A DNA stretch of 64,000 bases from Streptococcus suis YS161 (GCF_002760245.1 NZ_ASCA01000006.1:18251-82250), one strand, 5' to 3'. Counted from the first letter of the stretch, positions 8,922 to 17,917 are shown. Notes: generated by a model from the sequence alone, not told the origin. A program made the numbers and translations.

Positions 8922-10181
8922 ATGAAAAAATATCAAGTTATCATCCAAGATATTTTGACTGGAATAGAGGAACACCGATTCAAACGTGGAGAGAAATTAC
9001 CTTCTATCCGTCAACTCAGCGAGCAATATCATTGTAGCAAAGACACTGTCCAAAAGGCTATGTTGGAATTAAAGTATCAAAATAAGATCTACGCTGTCGA
9101 AAAAAGCGGTTATTATATCTTAGAAGATAGAGATTTCCAAGACCATACTGTAGAGCTCAATCCTGCAGACTTTCAAGAATTACCCTATGAAGATTTTCGG
9201 ATTTGTCTAAACGAAAGTCTTATTGGGCGGGAAAATTACCTATTCAACTACTATCACCAGCAAGAGGGATTGGCAGAATTGATTTCCTCCGTTCAAAGTC
9301 TGTTAATGGACTATCATGTCTATACAAAAAAAGACCAGCTGGTTATCACAGCTGGTAGTCAACAAGCTCTATATATTCTCACACAAATGGAAACCTTGGC
9401 TGGAAAAACGGAAATCTTGATAGAGAACCCTACCTACTCACGAATGATAGAGCTCATTCGACATCAAGGAATCCCCTATCAAACAATTGAACGAGATTTA
9501 GATGGAATTGGCCTAGAAGAATTGGAAAGTATCTTCCAAACTGGAAAAATTAAGTTTTTCTACACAATTCCTCGCTTGCACAACCCTCTCGGTTCAACTT
9601 ATGATATAGCAACAAAAACAGCCATCGTAAAATTAGCAAAGCAATATGATGTCTACATCATTGAGGATGACTATTTGGCGGATTTCGACTCTAGTCATAG
9701 CCTACCTTTACACTATCTTGATACAGATAATCGTGTCATCTACATAAAATCTTTTACACCGACACTCTTTCCTGCCCTTCGAATCGGTGCAATCAGCCTT
9801 CCTAATCAGCTACGTGATTCCTTCATCAAACATAAGAGTCTAATCGACTACGATACCAATCTTATCATGCAAAAAGCTCTCTCGCTCTACATTGATAACG
9901 GTATGTTTGCACGAAACACACAGCATCTTCATCATATTTATCACGCTCAGTGGAATAAAATAAAAGATTGTTTAGAGAAATACAATTTGAACATCCCGTA
10001 TCGAATTTCCAAAGGGAGCGTGACCTTTCAGCTAAGCAAGGGGATTCTTTCGCCTAGCATCCAACACATGTTTGGAAAGTGTTATTATTTCAGCGGACAG
10101 AAAGCTGATTTCTTACAGATCTTCTTTGAACAAGATTTTGCAGATAAGCTGGAGCAACTTGTAAGATATTTGAATGAATGA
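8922..10181 (+). CDS. OrfY, MocR/GntR-family PLP-dependent regulator
   Basis: A 419-residue fusion of a GntR-type winged helix (residues 1-75; RGEKLPSIRQLSEQYHCSKDTVQKA) to a fold-type I aminotransferase-like domain. The latter keeps the cofactor features AGSQQALYIL near 145, NPTYSRM near 170, RLHNPLGSTY near 222, EDDYLADF near 247 and the PLP lysine in YIKSFTPTLFPALRIG near 275. Such proteins sense pyridoxal phosphate or an amino-donor and regulate nearby genes. It is orfY of the S. suis capsule region, divergent from orfX. Ribosome site AGGGGG precedes the ATG. The target is unknown; a vitamin B6 salvage pair lies far away at 42975-44350. Confidence 0.9.
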   Translation: MKKYQVIIQDILTGIEEHRFKRGEKLPSIRQLSEQYHCSKDTVQKAMLELKYQNKIYAVEKSGYYILEDRDFQDHTVELNPADFQELPYEDFRICLNESLIGRENYLFNYYHQQEGLAELISSVQSLLMDYHVYTKKDQLVITAGSQQALYILTQMETLAGKTEILIENPTYSRMIELIRHQGIPYQTIERDLDGIGLEELESIFQTGKIKFFYTIPRLHNPLGSTYDIATKTAIVKLAKQYDVYIIEDDYLADFDSSHSLPLHYLDTDNRVIYIKSFTPTLFPALRIGAISLPNQLRDSFIKHKSLIDYDTNLIMQKALSLYIDNGMFARNTQHLHHIYHAQWNKIKDCLEKYNLNIPYRISKGSVTFQLSKGILSPSIQHMFGKCYYFSGQKADFLQIFFEQDFADKLEQLVRYLNE

Positions 10182-10203
10182 AATCTAATAGCCTCATGCA
10201 AAT

Positions 10204-10240
10204 AATCCCCCTCGAACTTAAAAGACGAGGGGGATTGTTC
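10204..10240 (+). terminator. Rho-independent terminator after orfY
   Basis: Perfect 11-bp stem AATCCCCCTCG (10204-10214) with CGAGGGGGATT (10226-10236), followed by a short T-rich tail. It lies 22 bases after the orfY stop. Confidence 0.8.
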
Positions 10241-10269
10241 TATAGTGGAAATTACATCCCCAAATTGTT

Positions 10270-10423
10270 ATACTCTTCGAAAATCAAAATTATCCGCTGT
10301 CAAGAGCCTTGATGAGCGAAAAGCTCCAGTGGAGGTTTTCAGCCTGTTACCTTGAAATAAGATAGTAACAGAGTTCTATCTTCGACTTCGTTTCCTAGGC
10401 TACTTTTGATTTTCATTGAGTAT
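10270..10423. repeat. BOX-like intergenic element, copy 1
   Basis: About 154 bases bounded by imperfect inverted ends: ATACTCTTCGAAAATC at the left and, read inwards from the right, ATACTCAATGAAAATC. These are the end sequences of streptococcal BOX elements. The interior contains paired stretches such as AAGCTCCAGTGGAG and differs from the other two copies here. It fills the gap between the converging orfY terminator and degV. Confidence 0.75.
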
Positions 10424-10434
10424 TACTCTGTGAA

Positions 10435-11286
10435 TCACGCTTTCACTTCATAGCCCATCAAAAGTCCGCCTTCTTCAGCATAGAAAGAGCAAAGACCAGA
10501 TGTAGCTACTTCTTCAATGGTTGCATTAGCAAATTCGGTTTTGACCAAGTCTGAAAACTGTTGGAAAAATTTGTCATTATTGCGGTGGGCCATGACGATA
10601 CGACCTCCATCATAGCCTGCTTTTTTCATTTCTTCAAAGGCTGCTGTCACAGATTTCTTATGACCACGCGCCTTTTGAAGCAACTCTAATTTTCCTTCAG
10701 CACTTGCCTCACCAACCATACGGATATTGAGAAGACCAACGACAGTGCCTACCAATTTGCTCAGTCTTCCATTCTTAACAAGATTATCAACCTTAGCTAA
10801 AACAAAGAGGAGCTTACTGTGTTCCCGATAGTGAGTTATCGCTTCTACTACTTGTGGAAAATCTAGTCCTGCACCAATTAAGCGATTGATTTCGTCAACA
10901 AGTAAATCCATTTTCCCACTGGCTGACAAACTATCTATCAAATGGATATTCACATTCGGATGCTCTTCGATATACATATCCCTAGCTACACGTGCCGCAT
11001 TAAAACTACCCGATAGCCCACCTGTAATCGTCACAACGATAATGTTCTCAGCTCCCTCAAAAGCTGCCTGATAAGCCTGCGGACTTGGGCACGCAGACCC
11101 CGCTGCAGACTTAGATGCTTCCATCACCTCCATCATGTGATCAATATCCAAGCTTGCATCATCAACAAATGCTTGTTCTCCAACTTGGATGGTAAGTGGC
11201 ACACTAATAAATTCAGTGTCCGGAGCTAGATTAGCTAATTGACGATAGTCGCAGCCCGAATCTGCAACAATTTTCCATTTTGACAT
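10435..11286 (-). CDS. OrfZ, DegV family fatty-acid-binding protein
   Basis: DegV-fold protein of 283 residues; family members (FakB) bind a fatty acid and present it to the kinase FakA for phosphorylation before phospholipid synthesis. Visible are the N-terminal VADSGCDY motif, SQ-type loop SACPSPQAY near 62, TITGGLSGSFNAAR near 88 (carboxylate-binding), and NGRLSKLVGTVVGLLNIR near 170. It corresponds to orfZ upstream of the S. suis capsule genes. It is divergent from a TetR-type gene, sharing a 126-base control region. No kinase partner gene is in the window. Confidence 0.9.
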   Translation of the reverse strand: MSKWKIVADSGCDYRQLANLAPDTEFISVPLTIQVGEQAFVDDASLDIDHMMEVMEASKSAAGSACPSPQAYQAAFEGAENIIVVTITGGLSGSFNAARVARDMYIEEHPNVNIHLIDSLSASGKMDLLVDEINRLIGAGLDFPQVVEAITHYREHSKLLFVLAKVDNLVKNGRLSKLVGTVVGLLNIRMVGEASAEGKLELLQKARGHKKSVTAAFEEMKKAGYDGGRIVMAHRNNDKFFQQFSDLVKTEFANATIEEVATSGLCSFYAEEGGLLMGYEVKA

Positions 11287-11317
11287 AATATTCTCATTTC
11301 CAATTTTACTTTTTTAT

Positions 11318-11346
11318 TTGACAATAAATCTCTATTTACTTACAAT
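11318..11346 (+). promoter_or_regulatory. Promoter of the TetR-type gene
   Basis: Consensus -35 TTGACA (11318-11323), 17-base spacer and -10 TACAAT (11341-11346). Transcription should start near 11353, giving about 60 bases of leader. Its -10 box overlaps the opposite-strand -10 of degV. Confidence 0.75.
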
Positions 11347-11353
11347 TATATCA
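11345..11353 (-). promoter_or_regulatory. Extended -10 promoter of degV
   Basis: Minus-strand TGATATAAT: perfect -10 box at 11345-11350 with TG at 11352-11353. The two divergent -10 boxes share bases 11345-11346, so RNA polymerase can probably occupy only one promoter at a time. Confidence 0.6.
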
Positions 11354-11365
11354 TTAAACTACCCT

Positions 11366-11389
11366 ATCTGAAAGCATTTTCTTTCAGAT
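11366..11389. promoter_or_regulatory. Palindrome, candidate TetR-family operator
   Basis: Perfect inverted repeat ATCTGAAAG (11366-11374) and CTTTCAGAT (11381-11389) with a 6-base centre. It lies in the leader of the TetR-type gene and over the -35 region of degV, a position suited to repress both. Whether it is a protein site or an RNA hairpin is not decidable here. Confidence 0.45.
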
Positions 11390-11412
11390 GTGACACTCGG
11401 AAAAGGAAAACT

Positions 11413-11817
11413 ATGGCAGGTCGTAAAATTTCACCCCAATCTTTGAAAAACCTCTATCAATCAAATAAAGAAGCGAATCAACTGACTAAGGAATCAATAG
11501 AAACTGCTCTGCTATTTCTCCTAGAGAAAAAGGAGCTCAAGCAAATTTCGGTATCTGAATTGGTCCGAAAAGCTGGTGTGTCACGCAATGCCTTCTACCG
11601 CAATTACAAGTCCAAGGAAGAAATCCTTGAAGACTACTACGAACGGACTTCCAGCAACCTTAAAAAGAAATGGCATGATTTGCAGGACAAGGTTCAAAAG
11701 GACGGCGTCAAGCAAAGCTTTGCAGATTTTGTCCAGGAACAAAAACGCAAGGCAGAGCAAAGCAAGGCCCTGTCCAACGTCAGTCAATGGATCAAGGAAA
11801 AAACAAAACGGGATTAA
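11413..11817 (+). CDS. Short TetR/AcrR-family regulator
   Basis: A 134-residue protein with a clear TetR helix-turn-helix (TKESIETALLFLLEKKELKQISVSELVRKAGVSRNAFYRNYKSKEEI split over residues 27-73). The ligand/dimerisation part is unusually short: typical members have 180-200 residues, but this one ends at KTKRD inside the terminator hairpin. This may be a truncated form or a minimal variant. Ribosome site AAGGAAAA precedes the ATG. It is divergent from degV and convergent with proC. Local regulation of degV is plausible but not shown. Confidence 0.75.
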   Translation: MAGRKISPQSLKNLYQSNKEANQLTKESIETALLFLLEKKELKQISVSELVRKAGVSRNAFYRNYKSKEEILEDYYERTSSNLKKKWHDLQDKVQKDGVKQSFADFVQEQKRKAEQSKALSNVSQWIKEKTKRD

Positions 11818-11829
11818 AAGTCCCGTTTT
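11805..11829. terminator. Bidirectional terminator between TetR-type gene and proC
   Basis: Stem AAAACGGGA (11805-11813) with TCCCGTTTT (11821-11829) and a 7-base loop that contains the stop codon of the TetR-type gene. T-runs follow on both strands, so it can end both convergent transcripts. Confidence 0.85.
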
Positions 11830-11839
11830 TTGCTGTCTT

Positions 11840-12625
11840 CTATTTTTTGCCTAATTTTCTAGTCTTTTTGAGGGCGGCGGCGACTGCCTTAATAATGGCG
11901 TAACGGAAGCCTTCTTTTTCAAGGGCTACCACGCCTGCGATAGTCGAGCCGCCTGGCGAGGTCACTTCTTGTCTCAGCTGAGCTGGGTGCTTGTCGCTAT
12001 TCAAGACCATCTGGGCAGTTCCAGCCAAGGTTTGTGCAGCCAGAACCTTGGCATCTTGAGCCGTCAGCCCGTTTTGCACACCGGCATCTGTCAGAGCCTC
12101 AATCATCTGATAGACAAAGGCTGGTCCGCAGCCTGCGATAGCCGTTGCTGCGTCGATCAGGCTCTCTGGCACCTGCTGGACCTTGCCTGATTTTTCTAGG
12201 ATTTGTTCCAATAGCGGAGCGAGCTCTTGATTGACCAAGCTATAGGTTGTCATGCCTTGGCCGATAGCGACCGGTGTATTGGGCATAATACGAATGATCT
12301 TGTCTGCCAATACATATTCTGCCAGGCTGTCAAGGGGCACACCCGCTGCCATAGAAATCCAGATAGCTGACGGATTCTGGCTAATCTGATCCTGCAAGCC
12401 TGACAAGACTGTCTGAATCAGGTGAGGCTTGACCCCAAGGAAAATGACCTCAGCCTGCTCTGCTATTTCCCTATTAGAAAAAAGCTGACCGCCTACCTTC
12501 TCTTGAAGAGCCTGGGCTTTTGCTGGGTTGTGGTCGCTGAGGAGGAGCTGGGTGTCTGGTAGTTGGCTGACCGCTTGGGCCAGGGCAGCTCCCATATTGC
12601 CCAGTCCGATAAATCCAATCTTCAT
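11840..12625 (-). CDS. proC: ProC pyrroline-5-carboxylate reductase
   Basis: Last step of proline synthesis: NAD(P)H-dependent reduction of pyrroline-5-carboxylate. The 261 residues start with the Rossmann motif MKIGFIGLGNMGAAL. They include GVKPHLI, RIMPNTPVAIGQGMT near 115 and the C-terminal VTSPGGSTIAGV substrate/dimer segment near 225. Ribosome site AGGAGG precedes the ATG by a good distance. It follows proA by 9 bases and is the distal gene of proB-proA-proC. Confidence 0.95.
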   Translation of the reverse strand: MKIGFIGLGNMGAALAQAVSQLPDTQLLLSDHNPAKAQALQEKVGGQLFSNREIAEQAEVIFLGVKPHLIQTVLSGLQDQISQNPSAIWISMAAGVPLDSLAEYVLADKIIRIMPNTPVAIGQGMTTYSLVNQELAPLLEQILEKSGKVQQVPESLIDAATAIAGCGPAFVYQMIEALTDAGVQNGLTAQDAKVLAAQTLAGTAQMVLNSDKHPAQLRQEVTSPGGSTIAGVVALEKEGFRYAIIKAVAAALKKTRKLGKK

Positions 12626-12634
12626 CTTACCCTC

Positions 12635-13873
12635 CTAACGAATGTGGCCGTCGCCTGTGATGATGTACTTGTAAGTGGTCATTTCACGCAAGCCCATTGG
12701 ACCACGGGCGTGCATCTTCTGGGTGGAAATACCTAACTCGCAGCCCAGACCGAACTCGCCACCGTCTGTGAAGCGGGTCGAGGCATTGACATAGACTGCC
12801 GCCGAATCCACATAGAGAGTAAAACGCTCTGCCGTCTGGCTATTTTCCGTCACAATGGCCTCGCTGTGCCCTGTCGAGTGTTGAGCGATGTGGCTGATAG
12901 CCTCTTCTACATTTGAAACAACTTTGACAGCCAGGACATAGTCCAGAAATTCTGTATCAAAATCTTGATCGCCTGCCGGTGTGGATTGGTTGAGAAGAGC
13001 CTGGGCCTGATTGTCAGCACGTAGCTCCACCTGACCAGCCAGAGCTTCCTCCAAGCGAGGTAGGAATTGGCTGGCAATTTCTTCATGGACTAGCAATACC
13101 TCTGCTGAATTGCAGACAGATGGGCGACTGGTTTTGGCATTGACCACAATCTGAAGAGCCTTATCCAAATCCGCATCCTTATCTACATAGACATGGCAGA
13201 TACCTGTGCCTGTTTCGATAACAGGCACAGTCGCATTTTCAACGACGGCTTGAATGAGTCCTGCACCGCCACGTGGCACCAAGAGGTCAATCTTGCCTTT
13301 GGCAGTCATCAACTCGGTCGCAGAGGCACGGCTGGTATCTTGGACTAGCTCGATGACCTTTGGCGAAAGACCAGCTTGCTCCAAACCAGCTTTGAGGGCC
13401 GTGACAATAGCCTGGGCCGAATGAAAAGCTTCTTTGCCACCACGCAAGATGACCGCATTACCACTCTTGATGGCCAAGGCAGCGGCATCTGAGGTCACAT
13501 TTGGACGGCTTTCGTAAATCATCCCTACCAATCCAAAGGGAATGGATTTCTTGCAGATGTTCAAGCCGTCTGCCCGAGTGGATTCTTCCAAGACTAGCCC
13601 GACAGGATCTAGCAAGCCAATCAAGGCACGAATGCCATCTGCCATGGCTTCAATCCGCTCAGCAGTCAGGAGCAATCGGTCCTGCATAACTTGGCTGATT
13701 TTTCCTTGGGCATTTTCCATGTCGGTGGCATTGCCTGCTAAAATTGCCTCAGTCTGAGCAACCAACTGGTCTGCCATGGCTGATAGGGCCTGGTTTTTCT
13801 GTTCGGTTGTTGCCAGATTGATAGAGGCCTTATGGACCAATAAACTGTCTAATAATGCTTGTGTTGTTGTCAT
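12635..13873 (-). CDS. proA: ProA gamma-glutamyl phosphate reductase
   Basis: Second step of proline synthesis, NADPH reduction of gamma-glutamyl phosphate. It has 412 residues of the aldehyde-dehydrogenase superfamily, with [21 protein letters not shown] near 110, [12 protein letters not shown] near 200, the catalytic cysteine in [16 protein letters not shown] near 254, and a C-terminal [28 protein letters not shown] segment. The ribosome site AGGAGA lies just outside a hairpin-rich repeat that separates this gene from proB. Confidence 0.96.
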   Translation of the reverse strand: MTTTQALLDSLLVHKASINLATTEQKNQALSAMADQLVAQTEAILAGNATDMENAQGKISQVMQDRLLLTAERIEAMADGIRALIGLLDPVGLVLEESTRADGLNICKKSIPFGLVGMIYESRPNVTSDAAALAIKSGNAVILRGGKEAFHSAQAIVTALKAGLEQAGLSPKVIELVQDTSRASATELMTAKGKIDLLVPRGGAGLIQAVVENATVPVIETGTGICHVYVDKDADLDKALQIVVNAKTSRPSVCNSAEVLLVHEEIASQFLPRLEEALAGQVELRADNQAQALLNQSTPAGDQDFDTEFLDYVLAVKVVSNVEEAISHIAQHSTGHSEAIVTENSQTAERFTLYVDSAAVYVNASTRFTDGGEFGLGCELGISTQKMHARGPMGLREMTTYKYIITGDGHIR

Positions 13874-13890
13874 ATTTTTCTCCTATTTGG

Positions 13891-14157
13891 TCTTTCAGTT
13901 TGCTTTTAGTACTTGCTCCAACAGTCTAGGAATAGACTGTTGGAGGTCAGAAATAAAGCGAATGATGTTCGCACCAAAAGCTGCAGGCTGCTTGTACAGT
14001 CGAGTGACTGTACAAGGTTGGAGATTGCACTTGCGAAGCAAGTTACTTCTACCAAGTACGGCAAAGCGAGTTCAAACAATCTAGTAGAGTGTTTGAAGTT
14101 GGAAATAAGGAAACGAAGTTTCCTCATACGTCCAAGCAATAAAAAATATACTGAATG
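13891..14157. repeat. Hairpin-array element, copy 1 (between proB and proA)
   Basis: About 267 bases holding six successive inverted repeats: stems at 13916-13945 (13 bp), 13958-13972, 13991-14016 (11 bp), 14029-14043, 14071-14097 and 14109-14123 (GGAAAC/GTTTCC). The ends are weakly inverted (CTTTCAGTTTGCTTTTA left, TTCAGTATATTTTTTA read inwards from the right). It fills exactly the gap between the proB stop and the proA ribosome site. A related element lies at 36759-36972, with the same order of shared linkers but different stem sequences. Confidence 0.75.
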
Positions 14158-14158
14158 A

Positions 14159-15235
14159 CTATAAACTAACCCAATCGTTGCGGTGAATCAACACGCCCTC
14201 TGCTCTGCCATTTGCCAACTGGTCCTGCAAGTCCTTGGAGGACAGTTTGACCCGTCCTTTACCAATCAAGCAGTGGTCTGCTTGACTGTAAACTTCCACG
14301 ACCTGTCCTACTTCAAAGTCGCCTTCTAGGGCTCTGACTCCTGCTGCTAACAAACTGCGGCCTTGGTGCAACATGGCATCAACCGCTCCTGCATCCACTT
14401 CAACCGCCGCGTCTGTCCGAGCGTAGAAAGCCATCCACTGCTTGCGTTGGTTCATGGCGTGGTCGTCCGCTAAAAAGAGGGTGCCACGGTTGGTTTGAGT
14501 AACCGCTTGTAGAAGGGCCGTATCCTCTTTTGAAGAGCAGATAAAGACAGGTACGCCTGACTTGGTCGCAATCTGTGCCGCCTGCAATTTGGTAGTCATG
14601 CCACCCGTTCCGTTGGACGATCCTGCTCCTGCTGCCATGGCAAATAAGTCTTCCGTAATTTCCGTAATCTCTGGCAAATGTTTGGCATTGGGGTCGCTGT
14701 TAGGATTGGCCGTGTAAAGGCCATCCACATCCGTCAAAAGCACCAAGAGGTCCGCTTTCAAGAGAGAAGCCACCTGAGCAGACAGGGTATCATTGTCCCC
14801 CACCTTAATCTCCTCAATGGCAATGGTATCATTTTCATTGATAATGGGAATAGCTCGTTGTTTCAGCAAGACCTGCAAGGCCTGAGAGGCATTCTGATAA
14901 CGTCTAGCATCCGCAAAATCATCCTGGGTCAGCAAAATCTGAGCCGACACAATGCCATCTTTCATCAGATTTTGCGTATATTCCTCAATCAGCAAGCCCT
15001 GACCAACCGCCGCAGAAGCCTGTTTCTCCGCAATCTTAGTCGGCCGCTTGTCAAAGCCCAATCTCCGAAAACCAGCAGCAATCGAACCAGATGTTACTAG
15101 TACAATCTGATAACCCTTCTGGTGCAACTGTGCCAGCTGATTGGTAATCCGAGCGATTTTGATACGGTCCAAACTCCCATTTTCTTGCGTCAGAGAACTT
15201 GTCCCGACCTTAAATACAATTGTTTTTTCTGTCAT
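14159..15235 (-). CDS. proB: ProB glutamate 5-kinase
   Basis: First, usually proline-inhibited, step of proline synthesis: ATP-dependent phosphorylation of glutamate. The 358 residues contain an amino-acid kinase domain ([10 protein letters not shown] at the start, [15 protein letters not shown] near 47, [25 protein letters not shown] split near 133-153, [13 protein letters not shown] near 165) and a C-terminal PUA domain from about 270. Start ATG has GAAGAGA upstream. A promoter with an extended -10 precedes it. The downstream gap to proA is occupied by a hairpin-array repeat, which could change proBA mRNA stability. Confidence 0.96.
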   Translation of the reverse strand: MTEKTIVFKVGTSSLTQENGSLDRIKIARITNQLAQLHQKGYQIVLVTSGSIAAGFRRLGFDKRPTKIAEKQASAAVGQGLLIEEYTQNLMKDGIVSAQILLTQDDFADARRYQNASQALQVLLKQRAIPIINENDTIAIEEIKVGDNDTLSAQVASLLKADLLVLLTDVDGLYTANPNSDPNAKHLPEITEITEDLFAMAAGAGSSNGTGGMTTKLQAAQIATKSGVPVFICSSKEDTALLQAVTQTNRGTLFLADDHAMNQRKQWMAFYARTDAAVEVDAGAVDAMLHQGRSLLAAGVRALEGDFEVGQVVEVYSQADHCLIGKGRVKLSSKDLQDQLANGRAEGVLIHRNDWVSL

Positions 15236-15267
15236 AATCTCTTCTCACAAAAACTAATATTTGGAAA

Positions 15268-15276
15268 ATTATACCA
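15268..15276 (-). promoter_or_regulatory. Extended -10 promoter of proBAC
   Basis: Minus-strand TGGTATAAT, -10 box at 15268-15273. The -35 region is poor (TTTTCT at 17 bases). Transcription would start near 15261, about 26 bases before the proB ATG. Confidence 0.55.
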
Positions 15277-15361
15277 TATTTTAATCATAAAGAAAATCAC
15301 TGTTATTCGGCAAGGAGAGAGGGAATAGATTCCTAATCATGAGTAGCATTAAAAAAACGCT

Positions 15362-15392
15362 GGAAACAAAAGGAAGCCTTGTGGCTCCCTTT
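15362..15392 (-). terminator. Terminator after the dinG-type gene
   Basis: Stem AAAGGGAGCC with GGCTTCCTTT (one G-T pair, 4-base loop; 15369-15392), followed on the minus strand by TGTTTCC and, a little later, a run of seven T. Confidence 0.65.
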
Positions 15393-15396
15393 CAAC

Positions 15397-17856
15397 TTAT
15401 TCAAAAAAACCTTGAATAGCTCCTTCTATTTCTTTCGCATCCACACTTAACATTGAATAATCTTTCTCAAAGAAGGACAGAATTTGCTGTCCATAGCGTT
15501 TGGTGTGAACACGCGGGTCCAAAACCAAGACTAGTGAATCTTGTTTGTCATGGCGATTGGTACGACCGATGGCTTGTTTGAGCTTAATCATCATCATAGG
15601 CAGGCTGTAATCATAAAATGGATTTTTCCCTTCTTCACGCAGATGGTGATTGATTTTTTGCACAAACCGGTCCTTTGGATTGTCAAATGGGAGCCTTGTA
15701 ATAACCTGAATCAATTGGTCCTGACTGGCAAAGTCAACGCCCTCCCAAAATACACCTGTGCCGAGTAAAATTTGGCATTCCCCTCGTTCAAATTTGCGTT
15801 TGAGAGTCATTTCCTGTCCATGCTTGTGCTGGGCTAGGTGAGGAATGTTATTGCCTTCTAACAAATCCGACACCTGCAAGAGCAGAGAAATCGATGTGAA
15901 CAAGACCAAAATCGGTCGTCCCAGCTCTGCTATTTCTCCTAAAGTAGTAGCCAAATAAGCTGCATGCTCCTCCTTGGTCCAAGCGAGGATATCAGGGAGA
16001 TGGGTCGGAAAAAGCAGCTGCTGGTTGGTCACAGTTTGAGTCGGTATCAAATCCAAGGTGACCTGCTCAAAGCCCAGCAAATCCGCCAGACTGACCTTTT
16101 TGCTGATGGTCAAGGTTGCGCTGATGCAGAAAATCTTAGTATCTGGCAGGTAGTTGGTCGCATTTAGAAGGCTGTCCTTGGAGCCCCGCAAATAGGCAAG
16201 CCGCTTTTCTTCTAAATTTTTCTCCTCCAACCAAAAGGTATCGTAATAGTCTATGAGCTGATGCAAGTCGTTCAAATCAACATCTCCAAGCTCCTCCAGG
16301 TTCTGACCAAGTTGATGAAGTTCAGCCTTTTGAACCTCTCGTTGACCATGCTGACGAAAACGACTCAAAAAGTGGTTGAGTTCAAACTGGCACGACTCAT
16401 ACAAACGTTGGTCCAAAATAGTCGTCGCTCTGCCCTTTTTACTTTGCAATACTTGTAACATACTTGTCAAATCTTGCGAAGCCGTCGCTAGATTTTCAGC
16501 AGCCAAGAGAAACTTTTGTGCTTCATCAATCACCACCAGACGCTTATCCATGAGAGGATCTTGATCCTTAAGATGGCTGAGAAAGTAAGCGTGGTTGGTA
16601 ATGAGCAGTCTACTAGAGAGAGCTTGTTGGTTCAATCGTTGCCAAAAATCCAAGCCCCAAAAAAGACTTTCAGGCTCCAATTTCCCATCGTGGGCAATCT
16701 CATCAAAGTAAGCTTGGTAGCGTTGTTTTTGTTTAAGCTCATCCAAATCACCTGTCGTGGTTTCGCATAACCAGACAAGCACCTGCATTTTGAATTGATT
16801 GACCAGGCGATTATCATCCTGCCTCTGCAGGGTTTTCCAGTAGTTGTCTAACTTGATAAAATGCTTGGGCGATTTTAGAGAGACTATGGGAATACGAAAT
16901 ATCTCTTTAAGCTTGCTCCCTTCCTTTTCCATAATCTGCTCTTGAAGGAGCTTGGTCGGCACGGTGACCAATAAAGGCTGGTCTGACTTAGCAAGTAAAG
17001 GCAAGAGATAACCGTAAGTCTTCCCCAAACCTGCCTGCGCTTGGATAAAATGCACTTTTTCTTCGTCAGCCAAGCGTTTTTCTACTACTTGAGCAAAAAC
17101 AGTTTGTTTTTTTCGTTCATGCAAGCCTAGAAGGGCAATATTGGTCGAAAAATCTTCAGATAATCGGTAGGTTGACTTGATTTCTTCTGGCTTTTTCAAG
17201 ACCAAGTCATGAATAGATTCTAAATCGTATGATAGATTTTCTGACAGAACAGGCACCATCTCATCAATGACCAGACGGGATTCAAAGAGCAGATTGTCCG
17301 CCAAATCAAGAATCTTTTCAACAATAGACCTGGGTAAGCTCTTTATTTTCTCTTGAATTTTGATGAGCAAGCGCGCCGTAGCCATGGCATCTGATATGGC
17401 CGTGTGTGCCTGGTCCAAACCCAAGTCCAAATGCTCTGCTAGATTGCCCAGACTGTATTTATCAAAAGTCGGGAAAAATAATTGTGCCAATTCCACCGTA
17501 TCCACACGCGGAGTCAGCAATTCATAACCTTCAAAGAAAAGAGCTTCTGCCAAGAGATTAGCATCAAACTTGACATTATGGGCTACGAAAATAGCATCAC
17601 CAATCATGTCGTAAATCCTACTTGTAACCTGACCAAAATCTGGAGCCTGACTTAGCTGTTGGTCTGTGATACCTGTCAGATTCTTGATATGATCATCCAG
17701 TAGCTCATAGGGATTGATGTCCGTTGCATAACTGTCAATGATTTCTCCATTTTCAACAAGAACAATCCCGATTTGAATGATTTTTGCATCGGCACCTGTA
17801 CCAGTTGCTTCCAAATCCACAACGGCATACCGATTGCTTGTTCTTCTGTCTTTCAT
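15397..17856 (-). CDS. dinG: DinG-type bifunctional DnaQ exonuclease / ATP-dependent helicase
   Basis: A 3'-5' exonuclease joined to an XPD-like superfamily 2 helicase, for DNA repair. About 819 residues from ATG 17854-17856: exonuclease site VVDLEATGTG near 15-24 with HNVKFDANLL and DAMATARLL, helicase Walker A QAGLGKTYGYLLPLL near 275 and VVIDEAQKFL near 445. C-terminal helicase motifs are GVFWEGVDFASQDQLI and QAIGRTNRHDKQD. The frame stays open for 76 more codons upstream, but that part runs into the divergent promoter and lacks family character. ATG 17863-17865 is the other reasonable start; it overlaps the -10 box. Confidence 0.9.
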   Translation of the reverse strand: MKDRRTSNRYAVVDLEATGTGADAKIIQIGIVLVENGEIIDSYATDINPYELLDDHIKNLTGITDQQLSQAPDFGQVTSRIYDMIGDAIFVAHNVKFDANLLAEALFFEGYELLTPRVDTVELAQLFFPTFDKYSLGNLAEHLDLGLDQAHTAISDAMATARLLIKIQEKIKSLPRSIVEKILDLADNLLFESRLVIDEMVPVLSENLSYDLESIHDLVLKKPEEIKSTYRLSEDFSTNIALLGLHERKKQTVFAQVVEKRLADEEKVHFIQAQAGLGKTYGYLLPLLAKSDQPLLVTVPTKLLQEQIMEKEGSKLKEIFRIPIVSLKSPKHFIKLDNYWKTLQRQDDNRLVNQFKMQVLVWLCETTTGDLDELKQKQRYQAYFDEIAHDGKLEPESLFWGLDFWQRLNQQALSSRLLITNHAYFLSHLKDQDPLMDKRLVVIDEAQKFLLAAENLATASQDLTSMLQVLQSKKGRATTILDQRLYESCQFELNHFLSRFRQHGQREVQKAELHQLGQNLEELGDVDLNDLHQLIDYYDTFWLEEKNLEEKRLAYLRGSKDSLLNATNYLPDTKIFCISATLTISKKVSLADLLGFEQVTLDLIPTQTVTNQQLLFPTHLPDILAWTKEEHAAYLATTLGEIAELGRPILVLFTSISLLLQVSDLLEGNNIPHLAQHKHGQEMTLKRKFERGECQILLGTGVFWEGVDFASQDQLIQVITRLPFDNPKDRFVQKINHHLREEGKNPFYDYSLPMMMIKLKQAIGRTNRHDKQDSLVLVLDPRVHTKRYGQQILSFFEKDYSMLSVDAKEIEGAIQGFFE

Positions 17857-17863
17857 ACTGTTC

Positions 17864-17872
17864 ATTATAGCA
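17864..17872 (-). promoter_or_regulatory. Extended -10 box at dinG start
   Basis: Minus-strand TGCTATAAT with the -10 at 17864-17869, ending seven bases before ATG 17854-17856; predicted first base 17857. A GAGAGGGA stretch further upstream could instead be a ribosome site for ATG 17863-17865, so leaderless start is probable but less certain than for yaaA. Confidence 0.45.
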
Positions 17873-17917
17873 TATTCCCTCTCATGGAAAAAGCTCCAAA
17901 CAAATTCCATGAAGTCG

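Noticed and set aside
13776..14158. Open frames on both strands across the proB-proA gap
   Set aside because: They are produced by the inverted repeats of the hairpin-array element and change with the stems; no ribosome sites or family likeness.
15303..15340. Possible promoter or small gene between proB and dinG
   Set aside because: No frame, no hairpin and no clear -35 beyond the extended -10 already listed.
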